The notes beneath the pieces are model-generated. The model saw only the letters and a list, made by a program, of their open reading frames with translations. It was not told the origin of the DNA and did no database searches. The position numbers and the translations under genes were made by a program. 64,000 bases of DNA from Tenacibaculum tangerinum (GTDB lineage: Bacteria > Bacteroidota > Bacteroidia > Flavobacteriales > Flavobacteriaceae): assembly GCF_029853675.1 (NCBI RefSeq), contig NZ_CP122539.1:3546407-3610406 (forward strand). The letters are read 5' to 3'. The first letter of the stretch is position 1; every line of letters begins with the position of its first letter. Positions 26,953 through 36,165 of this stretch are shown here, piece after piece.

Positions 26953-27549
26953 TTAACAAATGTTAAGATTTTTTTCTTTCAATAATTTTTTTCTGATTCT
27001 ACTTAATTGTACAGGAGAAATGTTTAAGTAAGAAGCTATGTTGCGTTGTGTAATTAAATTATCAATGTTCGGAATTTTTTTTCGCAATTCTAAATATCTT
27101 TCTGTTGCGTTGAGTGTAGAAATGTTTAAAAGAACTTCTTCGGCTTTTAGGTATCCTTGTTCGAGAGTTTTAATATAAAACAAGCTAAATTCTTTATACT
27201 TTAAAGTTAACTCAATAAGTTTATGAAAATCTCCTACATAACAAGTTACTTTAGTTAAGGTTTGGTAATTTACTTCAGAAGGAATGTTTTGCATCATGGC
27301 AGAATTTGATCCAGTAATATCGCCAGTTGTAAAAAAAGTACGTGTTGTATTTATCCCTTTTTCATTAATAACAAAAGAACGTGCGATGCCAGTTAAAATT
27401 ATAAAAAAATGTTTTGGATACTCTCCAGCCTTTGTTAAAAAATGATTAGGTTCATATTCGGCATAAGAAATAACGTCTTTGAAATGAGAAAGTAAAAACT
27501 CAGGAGAGTCAGTATATTTTTCTAGAAAACAGCTGAGGTCATCATTCAT
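26953..27549 (-). CDS. Crp/Fnr-type regulator, tandem copy A
   Basis: This 198-residue protein has a cyclic-nucleotide-binding-like barrel (about residues 20-120, with GEYPKHFFIILTGIARSFVI) and a C-terminal winged helix (IASYLNISPVQLSRIRKKL). The usual phosphate-binding arginine motif of cAMP-binding Crp is not evident, so the effector is unknown. It shares with the next gene the C-terminal pattern ATxRYxxLxxxxPxIDNLI followed by the same recognition helix, so the two are tandem paralogues. The 163-base gap between them suggests separate control. Confidence 0.85.
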   Translation of the reverse strand: MNDDLSCFLEKYTDSPEFLLSHFKDVISYAEYEPNHFLTKAGEYPKHFFIILTGIARSFVINEKGINTTRTFFTTGDITGSNSAMMQNIPSEVNYQTLTKVTCYVGDFHKLIELTLKYKEFSLFYIKTLEQGYLKAEEVLLNISTLNATERYLELRKKIPNIDNLITQRNIASYLNISPVQLSRIRKKLLKEKNLNIC

Positions 27550-27712
27550 ATATTCACAAGTTATAGAGAGTAATGCCCCAAAATACTAAAAATACCTAAA
27601 ATAGGGGTGCAAAAAAACACTTAAAAAAGAGCAGGGTCTGTTTTTAAGTAAGATAACTTGTAATATATACCACGAAAATATATTTATTGTATCACAAAAT
27701 CATTAACATATG

Positions 27713-28288
27713 TTAATAAATCAGGTTTTTTCTAATTCTACTGAGCTGGACAGGAGTAATATTTAAGTAAGAGGCTATATGATATTGATTTATCAGGTTA
27801 TCAATACCTGGTAATTGCTTCTGAAGTTTTTTATATCGCTGAGTAGCGTTTAGCATTTGGAGCTCTAAAATTTTTGATTCTTCTCTAATGTATACGCTTT
27901 GTAAAACTTTATAATGAAATATAGATACTTCATGATTCTTTAAAGAAAGTTCATACAGCTTTTCGTAATTACATTGTAAAACTTCACAATCGGTTAAGCA
28001 TTCATAAATTAATTTAGAAGGTTCGTTCTTTATTAAAGCTCCTAAATTACCTGAAGTCATGGTGGGTGTATAAATAGTTTTCGTATGCTCTTTACCCTTG
28101 GAGCTGATGTTATACGACCTAATAATTCCTTTTTTTACAACGTAAAAATAAGTAGGTTTTTCGTCTAAAGAAACCAATTCGTAGTTTTTTGGAAAATGCC
28201 GAATACTTAAAAATGCTAGCATTTGTTTAAAGGTATCTTCAGATAAGGAGGGATGAAAGTTTTGAGCAAAGTTTCTAAAAAAATCCAT
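27713..28288 (-). CDS. Crp/Fnr-type regulator, tandem copy B
   Basis: This 191-residue paralogue of the preceding Crp-like gene has the same barrel plus winged-helix plan and a nearly identical recognition segment, IASYLNITPVQLSRIRK. The same DNA sites could therefore be shared. The sensor barrels differ more, implying different inputs. It ends shortly after the winged helix, lacking the extension of copy A. The gene starts 19 bases after the WbqC gene on the same strand, so transcription may continue from the lepB-WbqC unit. Confidence 0.85.
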   Translation of the reverse strand: MDFFRNFAQNFHPSLSEDTFKQMLAFLSIRHFPKNYELVSLDEKPTYFYVVKKGIIRSYNISSKGKEHTKTIYTPTMTSGNLGALIKNEPSKLIYECLTDCEVLQCNYEKLYELSLKNHEVSIFHYKVLQSVYIREESKILELQMLNATQRYKKLQKQLPGIDNLINQYHIASYLNITPVQLSRIRKNLIY

Positions 28289-28307
28289 TGACGACGTAAA
28301 AATGAGA

Positions 28308-28928
28308 TTATCTCAAAACTACATCAATTTTTTCTAAAAAACTAATCGTGTTGCCACCTTCCATAAACAATAAGTCTAAGATAGATAAATTAGGAATAAA
28401 GCCGTGCTTATCATCGAACATTTGAACATAAGAGTCCATTTCAATTTCAATTCCTTTCTTAGCAATAGCTAAAGCTCTAAAATCGTTATTTTCATGGATT
28501 AACTCATAGTTTTTTGTTTTTGTATACTGCTGTTCTATTTGCAAAGCATCTGTTACAAATAAATGCGAATCAATAGTTACGTCTAGCAAAAATTTGTATT
28601 GCTTGTTAAAAATACGAAGTAAATCTTCTTCAAAAAACTCAAAAAAAGGAGAAGAACGGTAAGCGGATTGTAACGATTTAAAATGTTGTTGTTGCCACGG
28701 AAAATTATTTTCAACCAGCGTGTCCTTTGTTTTTTTTCTACCTTCTTTCGTTCGGTGTTTTACAGGAATGTTTAGAGCCAATTTACCATTGGCCCCGTAA
28801 ATATAACAGCGATTACGATAGGTTTGTTTTTGATAATTATCTTCTACCTCAAAAGTTATAGTATCGGACTGATATATAGCAGCATACTGCGAAATAGGAG
28901 CAAAGTATGTTGGAATGAAAAGAGACAT
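28308..28928 (-). CDS. WbqC-family protein
   Basis: This 206-residue protein begins PTYFAPISQYAAIYQSD and contains QTYRNRCYIYGANGKLALNIPV, characteristic of the WbqC family found in Bacteroidota next to signal peptidase. Homologues occur in O-antigen loci, but the chemistry is not established. The start codon overlaps the lepB stop by one base (TAATG arrangement), so it is translationally coupled to lepB. Confidence 0.85.
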   Translation of the reverse strand: MSLFIPTYFAPISQYAAIYQSDTITFEVEDNYQKQTYRNRCYIYGANGKLALNIPVKHRTKEGRKKTKDTLVENNFPWQQQHFKSLQSAYRSSPFFEFFEEDLLRIFNKQYKFLLDVTIDSHLFVTDALQIEQQYTKTKNYELIHENNDFRALAIAKKGIEIEMDSYVQMFDDKHGFIPNLSILDLLFMEGGNTISFLEKIDVVLR

Positions 28929-30508
28929 TAGGCTTTTTTTCGTTTGCTTTTTCTAAAACTGTAGACCATATATCCACCAATTAATACTAAAACTACCCAT
29001 AGATAAGAAACAGATTTTCCACTGCCACCAACGGTTGTAAACATTCGGTCCCAACGAATTGAACCTAATTTAGCCATAAAATTAGGCGCATTCGGATCCC
29101 AACTTAACCAAATCATTACTGGTTTACCCACTACATGATCAAAAGGTACATACCCCCAGCTTCTGGCATCTAAAGAACGCTGACGGTTGTCACCCATCAT
29201 CCAGTAATAATCTTGCTTAAAAGTGTATTCTTTAGCTTTTTCTCCATTAATATAAATATCGTCTTCAAAAATAGTCAGGTTGTTATTTTCATACCTGCGG
29301 ATAATTTGCTCGTAAAACGGAATTGTTTTTGAGTTCAAAGCAACGGTAGCTCCCTTTTTTGGAATATAAATAGGACCAAAATTGTCATTAGACCAAAGAT
29401 ATCTAGGGTCGTGCGGGAAAATAGATTTGTCAAAATTTCCTTTAGGAGTTAAATTTTTTTCAATGCTTTTTACAATAGGGTTTTTAGCAATTAAAGCTGC
29501 CTCTTCATCTGTTAAATTTAATACATATTTATCTCCTTGCATTCCCCACTCTCTGATGTTGTATCTCTTTACAGCTCCTTCACTAAACTTTTCTCCGTTA
29601 GTGTCTACAATATGTAACCATTGTGGTTTTGCCCTGTCAGGTAGCACCGTTCTTTTTCCGTTGATAAACACATATCCATCACGAACTTCTAAACTGTCTC
29701 CAGGAACTCCCACAGCACGTTTTACATAGTTGGTACGTTTGTCAATAGGTTTGTAGGTTGGTTTTCCTGAATTATCTCCCCACATTAAGGCCAATGTGTC
29801 TGCAGGCCAACTAAATACAACAATATCGTTGCGTTTAATTTTTTGAAAACCAGGAATACGCATGTAAGGTAAAGACAATTTGTTTAGTAAACCATCTTTG
29901 TTTTTATCGTCAGATAAGAAGGATTTTGTACCTACCAAAGGAATGGTATCGTGTGCCATAGGTGCTGCCACGGTAGTCATGGGTACACGAGCACCATAAT
30001 GAAATTTACTAACGAACAAATAATCGCCGACTAACAATGTTTTTTCTAACGAAGATGTGGGTATGGTGTAGGGTTGCATAAAATACGTATGCACCAAAGT
30101 AGCTGCAATAATAGCAAAGGCTATAGAGCTAACCCACTCACCCAGAGTAGATCGAGGTTGTAAACTTCTGTTTTCTATATAGGGTGCATCAGTAAAATAA
30201 TTAATGTAAAAAATATAGAATCCTAAAGTTACAATTGCCAAAATAGTATCAGGTCTTTTATTAAAACCAAAACTTCTACAGGTTTCTACCCACACTATAG
30301 GAAACATTAACAAGTTTACAATAGGAATAAATAACAAAATTACCCACCATTTTGGGCGGTTGATAATTTGCATTAAAACAACGGCATTGTAAATAGGGAC
30401 TGCTGCCTCCCATGCTTTTCTACCAGCCCTTTTATATAATTTCCATGTGCCTAGAAAGTGAATTATTTGTATAAGTACAAAGAATAAAAACCATTCTGTA
30501 AAAGTCAT
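28928..30508 (-). CDS. lepB: Signal peptidase I, long Bacteroidota form
   Basis: This inner-membrane Ser/Lys-dyad protease removes Sec signal peptides. I used the ATG at 30508 (526 residues); the TTG at 30514 adds two residues only. Several N-terminal hydrophobic helices precede the catalytic box B, PTSSLEKTLLVGDYLFVSK, with the nucleophile at about S153; the residue after it is Leu where Met is normal. The general base lies in YVKRAVGVPGDSLE (about K263). Box E, MMGDNRQRSLDARSWGYV, is intact. The insertion between boxes makes it much longer than the Escherichia coli enzyme, as is usual in this phylum. Confidence 0.93.
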   Translation of the reverse strand: MTFTEWFLFFVLIQIIHFLGTWKLYKRAGRKAWEAAVPIYNAVVLMQIINRPKWWVILLFIPIVNLLMFPIVWVETCRSFGFNKRPDTILAIVTLGFYIFYINYFTDAPYIENRSLQPRSTLGEWVSSIAFAIIAATLVHTYFMQPYTIPTSSLEKTLLVGDYLFVSKFHYGARVPMTTVAAPMAHDTIPLVGTKSFLSDDKNKDGLLNKLSLPYMRIPGFQKIKRNDIVVFSWPADTLALMWGDNSGKPTYKPIDKRTNYVKRAVGVPGDSLEVRDGYVFINGKRTVLPDRAKPQWLHIVDTNGEKFSEGAVKRYNIREWGMQGDKYVLNLTDEEAALIAKNPIVKSIEKNLTPKGNFDKSIFPHDPRYLWSNDNFGPIYIPKKGATVALNSKTIPFYEQIIRRYENNNLTIFEDDIYINGEKAKEYTFKQDYYWMMGDNRQRSLDARSWGYVPFDHVVGKPVMIWLSWDPNAPNFMAKLGSIRWDRMFTTVGGSGKSVSYLWVVLVLIGGYMVYSFRKSKRKKA

Positions 30509-30588
30509 AATCAATATATTTTTGAGTTTCCTAATCAGGAATAAAATTCAATAGTATTGGTGTATTTTTTAAGGTATTCGTTACGTTA

Positions 30589-31290
30589 TTAACCTAAGTT
30601 TAACACATCTCTCATCGTAAAAACACCTGTTTTGTTTTGTAACCACTCAGCAGCAATTACAGCACCTAAAGCAAATCCTTTACGGTTGTGAGCTGTGTGT
30701 TTAATGTCGATAGCATCTACTTCAGAAGCATAAGTTGTGGTGTGCGTTCCTGGAACATCTGGGGTTCTTACAGCTGTGATTGGAATGTTTTCTTCTGAAG
30801 TTTTTGTGTCTAATTCCCAAGCTTTTTTATGGCTATTTTCAATAATGCCTTCTGCTAAGGTAATGGCAGTTCCGCTAGGGGCGTCTAATTTTTTAGTATG
30901 ATGAATCTCTTCAATAGAAACAGTGTACTGATTTAAAGTACGCATCATTTTTGCAAGCTGCTTATTCAGTTCAAAGAAAATATTCACACCCAAGCTAAAA
31001 TTAGAAGCATAAATAAAAGCTCCCTTTTTTTGGTTACATAAATCAACAATATCGTTGTATTTATCTAGCCAACCAGTAGTACCAGAAACAACAGGTACAT
31101 TATTATCAATACAATTACGAATATTGTCGTATGCAGAAGATGGGATACTAAAATCTATAGCGATATCTGCTTTTTTAATATCGTATGTTTCTTCTCCTAT
31201 AGATTTAATTACAATTTCATGTCCTCTTTGTAAAGCAATTTTTTCAATTTCTTTACCCATTCTACCATAACCAAGTAAGGCAATTTTCAT
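30589..31290 (-). CDS. dapB: 4-Hydroxy-tetrahydrodipicolinate reductase
   Basis: This enzyme catalyses the NAD(P)H-dependent step of lysine and diaminopimelate synthesis. The cofactor motif GYGRMG is at residues 7-12. The catalytic segment EIHHTKKLDAPSGTA holds H130/H131 and K134. At 233 residues it is shorter than the enterobacterial enzyme but normal for Bacteroidota. It starts one base after the stop of the DUF5683 gene, in the conserved parA-parB-DUF5683-dapB-lepB order. Confidence 0.95.
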   Translation of the reverse strand: MKIALLGYGRMGKEIEKIALQRGHEIVIKSIGEETYDIKKADIAIDFSIPSSAYDNIRNCIDNNVPVVSGTTGWLDKYNDIVDLCNQKKGAFIYASNFSLGVNIFFELNKQLAKMMRTLNQYTVSIEEIHHTKKLDAPSGTAITLAEGIIENSHKKAWELDTKTSEENIPITAVRTPDVPGTHTTTYASEVDAIDIKHTAHNRKGFALGAVIAAEWLQNKTGVFTMRDVLNLG

Positions 31291-31291
31291 C

Positions 31292-31870
31292 TTAAAAAGA
31301 ATATTTTAACGTTAAACCGACCTTTGGTGCTTCAATAAGCAGAGGGTCGGGGGTTATTACTGGTTTTACCGATAAACTATCGTCGGTGTCAAACTGCAAT
31401 AAATGTGCATTTACACTCGCTTCAATAATTTGTAAAATATAAATAAGCACACCAGATAATAACGATAAATCTCTGTTTTTTCGCAAGGTTTTTTGCGCGC
31501 TTTCCAAACCAGCTTCAGATATAAGAACGGTACCATCGTCTCTAGTAAACTCGTCTTGTAACCCTAGTTTACGTAGCTTAAAAGCAGTTCGAAAACGCTT
31601 GTACTCGTTACTGTTATCAATATATAAATAAGCGCTAGTACCCATGGCCGCCCATACGATCGGTGCTTTCCAATATTTTCCATTATACATTTGCCCACCT
31701 CCTGGAAAAATAGCTGAATAAAAAGCTGCTTTCGTAGGAGATAAAGGATTGTATTTGTCGTTTGTTAATTGAAGTTGCTTTGCTCTAACAGCGATAGAAT
31801 CTTTTTGTGCAAAAATATTTTGAAACAAAAAAAGACTGCTAATAACAAATATGACGATACGTATGTTCAA
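31292..31870 (-). CDS. DUF5683 family exported protein
   Basis: A signal peptide (VIFVISSLFLFQNIFAQ) leads into a segment SPTKAAFYSAIFPGGGQMYNGKYWKAPIVW, the mark of DUF5683, with one or two possible membrane segments and a C-terminal LTLKYSF reminiscent of an outer-membrane anchor. The function is unknown. The start is a TTG placed directly after the parB stop codon, implying translational coupling. Its constant place between parB and dapB is characteristic of the phylum. Confidence 0.8.
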   Translation of the reverse strand: MNIRIVIFVISSLFLFQNIFAQKDSIAVRAKQLQLTNDKYNPLSPTKAAFYSAIFPGGGQMYNGKYWKAPIVWAAMGTSAYLYIDNSNEYKRFRTAFKLRKLGLQDEFTRDDGTVLISEAGLESAQKTLRKNRDLSLLSGVLIYILQIIEASVNAHLLQFDTDDSLSVKPVITPDPLLIEAPKVGLTLKYSF

Positions 31871-32758
31871 TTACTTTAATAAGTTTTTAATACGATTAAA
31901 ATCTTCTTCTGAATGAAAAGGAATTGAAATTTTTCCCTTTCCGCGATTGTTTACGCTAATATCAATTTTATGACCAAAATAATCGCTAATATCTTTAACA
32001 CTTTCAGAAATATAAGTTGGTAATGCTTTCTTTTTTGCGGTTTTAGTTACAGTACCAGCTTTTAAATTTTTTACCAACTCTTCGGTTTGACGTACTGATA
32101 GTTTATCGCGAACAATTTTCTCATAAATCGTTAATTGGTCTGAATTACTATCAACATTAATCAATGCACGACCGTGCCCCATAGATATAAATCCGTCACG
32201 CATTCCTGTTTGAATAATAGGATCTAGCTTTAATAAACGTAAATAGTTGGTAACAGTCGAACGTTTTTTACCTACACGAGTACTCAATTCTTCTTGAGTT
32301 AATTGAATTTCATCTATTAAACGTTGATAAGACAGCGCCACTTCGATAGGGTCTAAGTTTTTACGTTGAATATTTTCTACCAACGCCATTTCTAGCATTT
32401 CTTGGTCGTTCGCTAAACGAATGTATGCAGGAATGGTTTTATTTCCAATAAGTTTAGAAGCTCTAAAACGGCGTTCTCCAGAAACTAATTGAAATTGATC
32501 ACTCGATAGTTTACGTACAGTAATGGGCTGAATTACTCCTAATTCTTTAATAGAGCTAGCCAATTCACGCAACGCTTCTTCATCAAAATAAGTTCTAGGT
32601 TGGTATGGGTTTACGTCTATCGAGTTGATGTCGATTTCAATAATGTTTCCTACTAACTTATCTGCATTTTTATCTTCTGCTGAATTTACTTCTGCAGTTT
32701 CTTTTAGTAATGCTGATAAACCTCTACCTAAAGCTTGTTTTTTGGTTGCTTTTGCCAT
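31871..32758 (-). CDS. parB: Chromosome-partitioning protein ParB
   Basis: This is a CTP-dependent DNA clamp that loads at parS. Residues 1-15 form the Lys-rich ParA-interacting tail (KQALGRGLSALL). The NPYQPRTYF box and GERRFRASKL (CTP-binding box) are present, followed by the helix-turn-helix LSTRVGKKRSTVTNYLRL. I used the ATG at 32758; the TTG at 32764 adds two residues. It directly follows parA. No clear parS palindrome was noticed in the window. Confidence 0.95.
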   Translation of the reverse strand: MAKATKKQALGRGLSALLKETAEVNSAEDKNADKLVGNIIEIDINSIDVNPYQPRTYFDEEALRELASSIKELGVIQPITVRKLSSDQFQLVSGERRFRASKLIGNKTIPAYIRLANDQEMLEMALVENIQRKNLDPIEVALSYQRLIDEIQLTQEELSTRVGKKRSTVTNYLRLLKLDPIIQTGMRDGFISMGHGRALINVDSNSDQLTIYEKIVRDKLSVRQTEELVKNLKAGTVTKTAKKKALPTYISESVKDISDYFGHKIDISVNNRGKGKISIPFHSEEDFNRIKNLLK

Positions 32759-32767
32759 GTACAATAA

Positions 32768-33532
32768 TTATGCGTTTTTAGTTAAAATTTCGTTCGCCAA
32801 ATTTAAGTAATTTACGGCACCTTTACTCGTAGCATCGTATGAAATTATACTTTCACCATAACTTGGTGCTTCACTTAAACGGATATTTCTGTGTACTATT
32901 GTTTCAAAAACCATAGAACTGAAGTGTTTACGCACTTCTTCAACTACTTGGTTAGATAAACGTAAACGAGAATCGAACATGGTTAATAACAAACCTTCAA
33001 TTTCTAATTCTGGATTGTGTATTCTTTGAACACTTTTTATCGTATTTAATAGTTTTCCTAAACCTTCTAATGCAAAATATTCACATTGAATAGGAATCAC
33101 AACAGCATCTGCTGCAACGAGAGAGTTTAAGGTGATTAAACCCAGAGAAGGAGCACAATCTATTAAAATGAAATCATAATCATCTTTAATATCCTTCAAA
33201 GCTTTTTTTAGCATGTACTCACGTTGATGCTTATCGACCAATTCAATTTCAATAGCTACTAAATCTATATGAGCAGGGATTAAGTCGACGTTAGGAGAGT
33301 TTGTCTTTAAAACAGTATCCTTAGCAGAAACCGTATGTTCTAAAACCTGATAGGTTCCAATTTCTATACTTTCAACGTCTAAACCTAAACCAGAAGTAGC
33401 ATTTGCTTGGGGGTCAGCATCAATTAACAATACTTTTTTTTCTAAAACACCTAAAGCAGCAGCTAGGTTTACAGAGGTAGTAGTTTTACCTACACCACCT
33501 TTTTGATTTGCAATTGCAATAATTCTACCCAT
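32768..33532 (-). CDS. parA: Chromosome-partitioning ATPase ParA
   Basis: This 254-residue deviant Walker ATPase (Soj type) has KGGVGKTT at residues 11-18 with the signature lysine K11. DFILIDCAPSLG forms Walker B. There is no N-terminal helix-turn-helix, so it is a chromosomal type Ia-like short ParA that binds DNA non-specifically. First gene of the parA-parB-DUF5683-dapB-lepB-WbqC series. Confidence 0.95.
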   Translation of the reverse strand: MGRIIAIANQKGGVGKTTTSVNLAAALGVLEKKVLLIDADPQANATSGLGLDVESIEIGTYQVLEHTVSAKDTVLKTNSPNVDLIPAHIDLVAIEIELVDKHQREYMLKKALKDIKDDYDFILIDCAPSLGLITLNSLVAADAVVIPIQCEYFALEGLGKLLNTIKSVQRIHNPELEIEGLLLTMFDSRLRLSNQVVEEVRKHFSSMVFETIVHRNIRLSEAPSYGESIISYDATSKGAVNYLNLANEILTKNA

Positions 33533-33707
33533 TATAATTTATAAAGTTTGAAAGAGGTAAATTTACAATTATTTATGGTTTTTGAAAGTGAAAGACGTTA
33601 ATAAAAATGATTAAATGTATAATTGCCTTCCATCAAAAGAATTAAGCTATGGTTTTTTCAGTAAGTAAGCGGTTATCTCCTAAAAATAGTAGTAATGTGC
33701 GTTGTGT

Positions 33708-34784
33708 TTATACACTATCCTTACCAAAAACATCTTTGGCTTGGGCTCGGAGTTGTTTGATGTCTTGTTCGTCTTTACGCGGACAGATAATCAACACATC
33801 GTCTTTTTCTACCACTATAAAATCGTGTAGTCCTTGTATGACTACTTTTTTACCATGAGGTGTATGAACGATGTTGCCACTTGCATTGTTACAAATGCTT
33901 TTGGCACCCACAATCGAATTTTGTTGGTTGTTTTTTGGTAGCTTTTTATATAAAGAATTCCAGGTGCCTAAATCGTCCCAACCAACATTTATGGGAAGTA
34001 CATATACTTTTTGAGAGTGCTCTAAAATTCCAAAATCAATAGAAATGTTCTCACATTTTTTGTAATTTTTATTGATAAACTCTTCTTCTAATGGGGTATT
34101 GTAGAGCTGAGATTCGCTATCTAAAATCCCTACCATTTCTGGAAGGTGTTTTTTGAAAGCGCTGATGATACTAACAACTGACCAAACAAAAATACCAGCA
34201 TTCCATAAGTAGTTACCACTTGCTAAAAATTGTGTTGCCTTTTCGAGATTTGGCTTTTCAGTAAAGAGTGTTACTTTTTTAATTTTAGCAGCATTTTCTT
34301 CAAACTGAATATAGCCGTATCCTGTATTCGGGTGATTAGGATGCACACCCAAGGTTAGTAACATATCTTTTTGAGTACAAGAATTTAAAGAAGTGTCGAT
34401 GTTTTTAATAAATTCAGGTTCGTTTTCTATCCAATGGTCAGAAGGGGCTACCAGCATTACAGCATGTTCATTTTGCTGTTTAATTTTCAATGCAGCATAC
34501 AAAATACAGGGCGCAGTATTGCGTATTACAGGTTCGAGTAGCAATTGCTTTGTGCTAATATTAGGAAGTTGTTCTAATACCAATGCTTCATAACATTTGT
34601 TGGTGGCAATTAAAATATTTTCTGAGGGAATTAATTGGTTAATTCTCTTAAAGGTTTTTTGCAGTAACGATTCACCAGTTCCTAACAAGTCGTGAAACTG
34701 TTTTGGGTATTTTTCGGTACTTACTGGCCAAAGACGAGAACCTACGCCTCCCGCCATAATTACTGCATAATAATTACTGTTCAT
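33708..34784 (-). CDS. manC: Mannose-1-phosphate guanylyltransferase
   Basis: This 358-residue nucleotidyltransferase makes GDP-mannose. The start shows the pyrophosphorylase motif MAGGVGSRLWPVSTEKYPKQF, and VAPSDHWI provides the second nucleotide contact. It lacks the C-terminal phosphomannose isomerase domain of bifunctional forms. GDP-mannose feeds polysaccharide and glycoprotein synthesis. It follows the SprT-like gene after eight bases, forming a short minus-strand unit with it and the SDR. Confidence 0.92.
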   Translation of the reverse strand: MNSNYYAVIMAGGVGSRLWPVSTEKYPKQFHDLLGTGESLLQKTFKRINQLIPSENILIATNKCYEALVLEQLPNISTKQLLLEPVIRNTAPCILYAALKIKQQNEHAVMLVAPSDHWIENEPEFIKNIDTSLNSCTQKDMLLTLGVHPNHPNTGYGYIQFEENAAKIKKVTLFTEKPNLEKATQFLASGNYLWNAGIFVWSVVSIISAFKKHLPEMVGILDSESQLYNTPLEEEFINKNYKKCENISIDFGILEHSQKVYVLPINVGWDDLGTWNSLYKKLPKNNQQNSIVGAKSICNNASGNIVHTPHGKKVVIQGLHDFIVVEKDDVLIICPRKDEQDIKQLRAQAKDVFGKDSV

Positions 34785-34792
34785 AAAAGCTG

Positions 34793-35392
34793 TTATTTAG
34801 TTGAAGCTACTAGCTTTACCTCTGCATTTTGATTGAATAGGTACACACGCTTGTTTTCTAAATGTAAACATTCGTAACGCGTTCTCCGCTTATTTCCTCT
34901 TTTGTATAGTTTTCCTTTATACTGAAAAACACTTCCATTAGGAACTTCAAAGATAAAATTCTTTCCGCTTTCTGATTTACCTAGTCGTAAAGCTAACGAT
35001 AACTTTACATCTGTGTCGGTACTTGCCTTTGGATTTTTTAAATAATTCGCTAAATGAGGAAGTATGTCTTTAGGATAGATTTCAGGTTGTAAAAAAGGCA
35101 ACATTAAATGCTGAAAAACAGTCTTCCACTCTTTACCATGGGGCTGTACTCTTCCGAATTTTTGATACGTAACATGATGCGCAATTTCATGAATTAAGGT
35201 TAGTAAAAACTGATACGGATTCAAATTGTTATTCACCGTAATTTGCATAAAACCGTTGGGCAAACGACGAAAATCACCGTGTTTGGTTTGACGTTGGTTT
35301 ACTATTTTTAAGTTGATTTTATGTTTAATAATTAAATATTCAACTAAGGGAATAGCTTCTTCAGGAATGTACTTGATAAGTGTTTTTTTCAA
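34793..35392 (-). CDS. SprT-like metal-dependent protein
   Basis: This 199-residue protein has a zinc HExxH motif in TLIHEIAHHVTYQKFG (H68, E69, H72), as in SprT/Spartan-type peptidases. The C-terminal Lys/Arg-rich region carries KRGNKRRTRYECLHL, where some relatives have a zinc ribbon. The start is TTG (35392) since no ATG fits. The substrate is not known; Spartan cleaves DNA-protein crosslinks, but no such claim can be made for this bacterial form. Confidence 0.82.
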   Translation of the reverse strand: MKKTLIKYIPEEAIPLVEYLIIKHKINLKIVNQRQTKHGDFRRLPNGFMQITVNNNLNPYQFLLTLIHEIAHHVTYQKFGRVQPHGKEWKTVFQHLMLPFLQPEIYPKDILPHLANYLKNPKASTDTDVKLSLALRLGKSESGKNFIFEVPNGSVFQYKGKLYKRGNKRRTRYECLHLENKRVYLFNQNAEVKLVASTK

Positions 35393-35410
35393 AAGTATTG
35401 TTTTGAAATA

Positions 35411-36091
35411 TTATGGTGTTGAACTAGAAACTTGTAATACTTTTCCGTTGTAGTATTTGTTACCTGTTAAAGCAAAATCAAAAATATAATTCGCCATTTC
35501 TTTAGCAGATAAAGGAGCAACATAACCTGGAAAAGCTTCTTCTAACATCTCGGTTTGCACCGCTCCTAATGCCAATACGTTAAAAGCGATGTGTTGTTCT
35601 TTATACTCCTCGGCCAATAACTCAGATAAAGTAATTACGGCACCTTTGGCAGAACTATAAGCTGCTAAACCCGGAAATTTCATGCTTCCTTGAATTCCGC
35701 CCATGCTACTCACTGTTACTACATGACTTCCTTTTTGCATAAAAGGCAGCAGGTTTTTAGTGAGTTCAGCAACAGCAAAAACATTTACTTTGTATACGGC
35801 TTCAAAATCTTGTTTCGTTAATTTTTCAAAGGGTTTGTTAACTAATTTTCCAGCATTATTAATGAGGATATCTACTTTTTTCCATTCGGTTGCTACAAAA
35901 TCAAGTGCCTTTTTTATATCCTTTTCTTCAGATAAATCAACGGCAATAGTTGTAATATTTGAATGACTTATTTTCGCTAAAGGTTGTGTGCTCCTAGATA
36001 GTGCCAACACCTGATGCCCTTGATTAGCAAACTGCTGAGCCAATTCAAAACCAATACCTCTGCTGGTTCCAGTAATAACAATGTTTTTCAT
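35411..36091 (-). CDS. Classical short-chain dehydrogenase/reductase
   Basis: This 226-residue SDR has an intact cofactor motif GTSRGIG at residues 8-14, NNAG near 80, and the catalytic YSSAKGA with Tyr and Lys at the right spacing. It is probably NADP-dependent. The substrate cannot be told from sequence. It heads a minus-strand unit with the SprT-like and mannose-1-phosphate guanylyltransferase genes and is divergent from the exported amidohydrolase. Confidence 0.85.
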   Translation of the reverse strand: MKNIVITGTSRGIGFELAQQFANQGHQVLALSRSTQPLAKISHSNITTIAVDLSEEKDIKKALDFVATEWKKVDILINNAGKLVNKPFEKLTKQDFEAVYKVNVFAVAELTKNLLPFMQKGSHVVTVSSMGGIQGSMKFPGLAAYSSAKGAVITLSELLAEEYKEQHIAFNVLALGAVQTEMLEEAFPGYVAPLSAKEMANYIFDFALTGNKYYNGKVLQVSSSTP

Positions 36092-36165
36092 GTAACTGTC
36101 AAAATTTAAAAGGGCAAGCTACATAAAAATCACTACATTTATCGTTTAATCATTCTTAAATTATC

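Noticed and set aside
31871..33532. Origin of replication or parS near parAB
   Set aside because: No parS-like palindrome, DnaA-box cluster or dnaA gene was seen; in this phylum parAB can be away from the origin.
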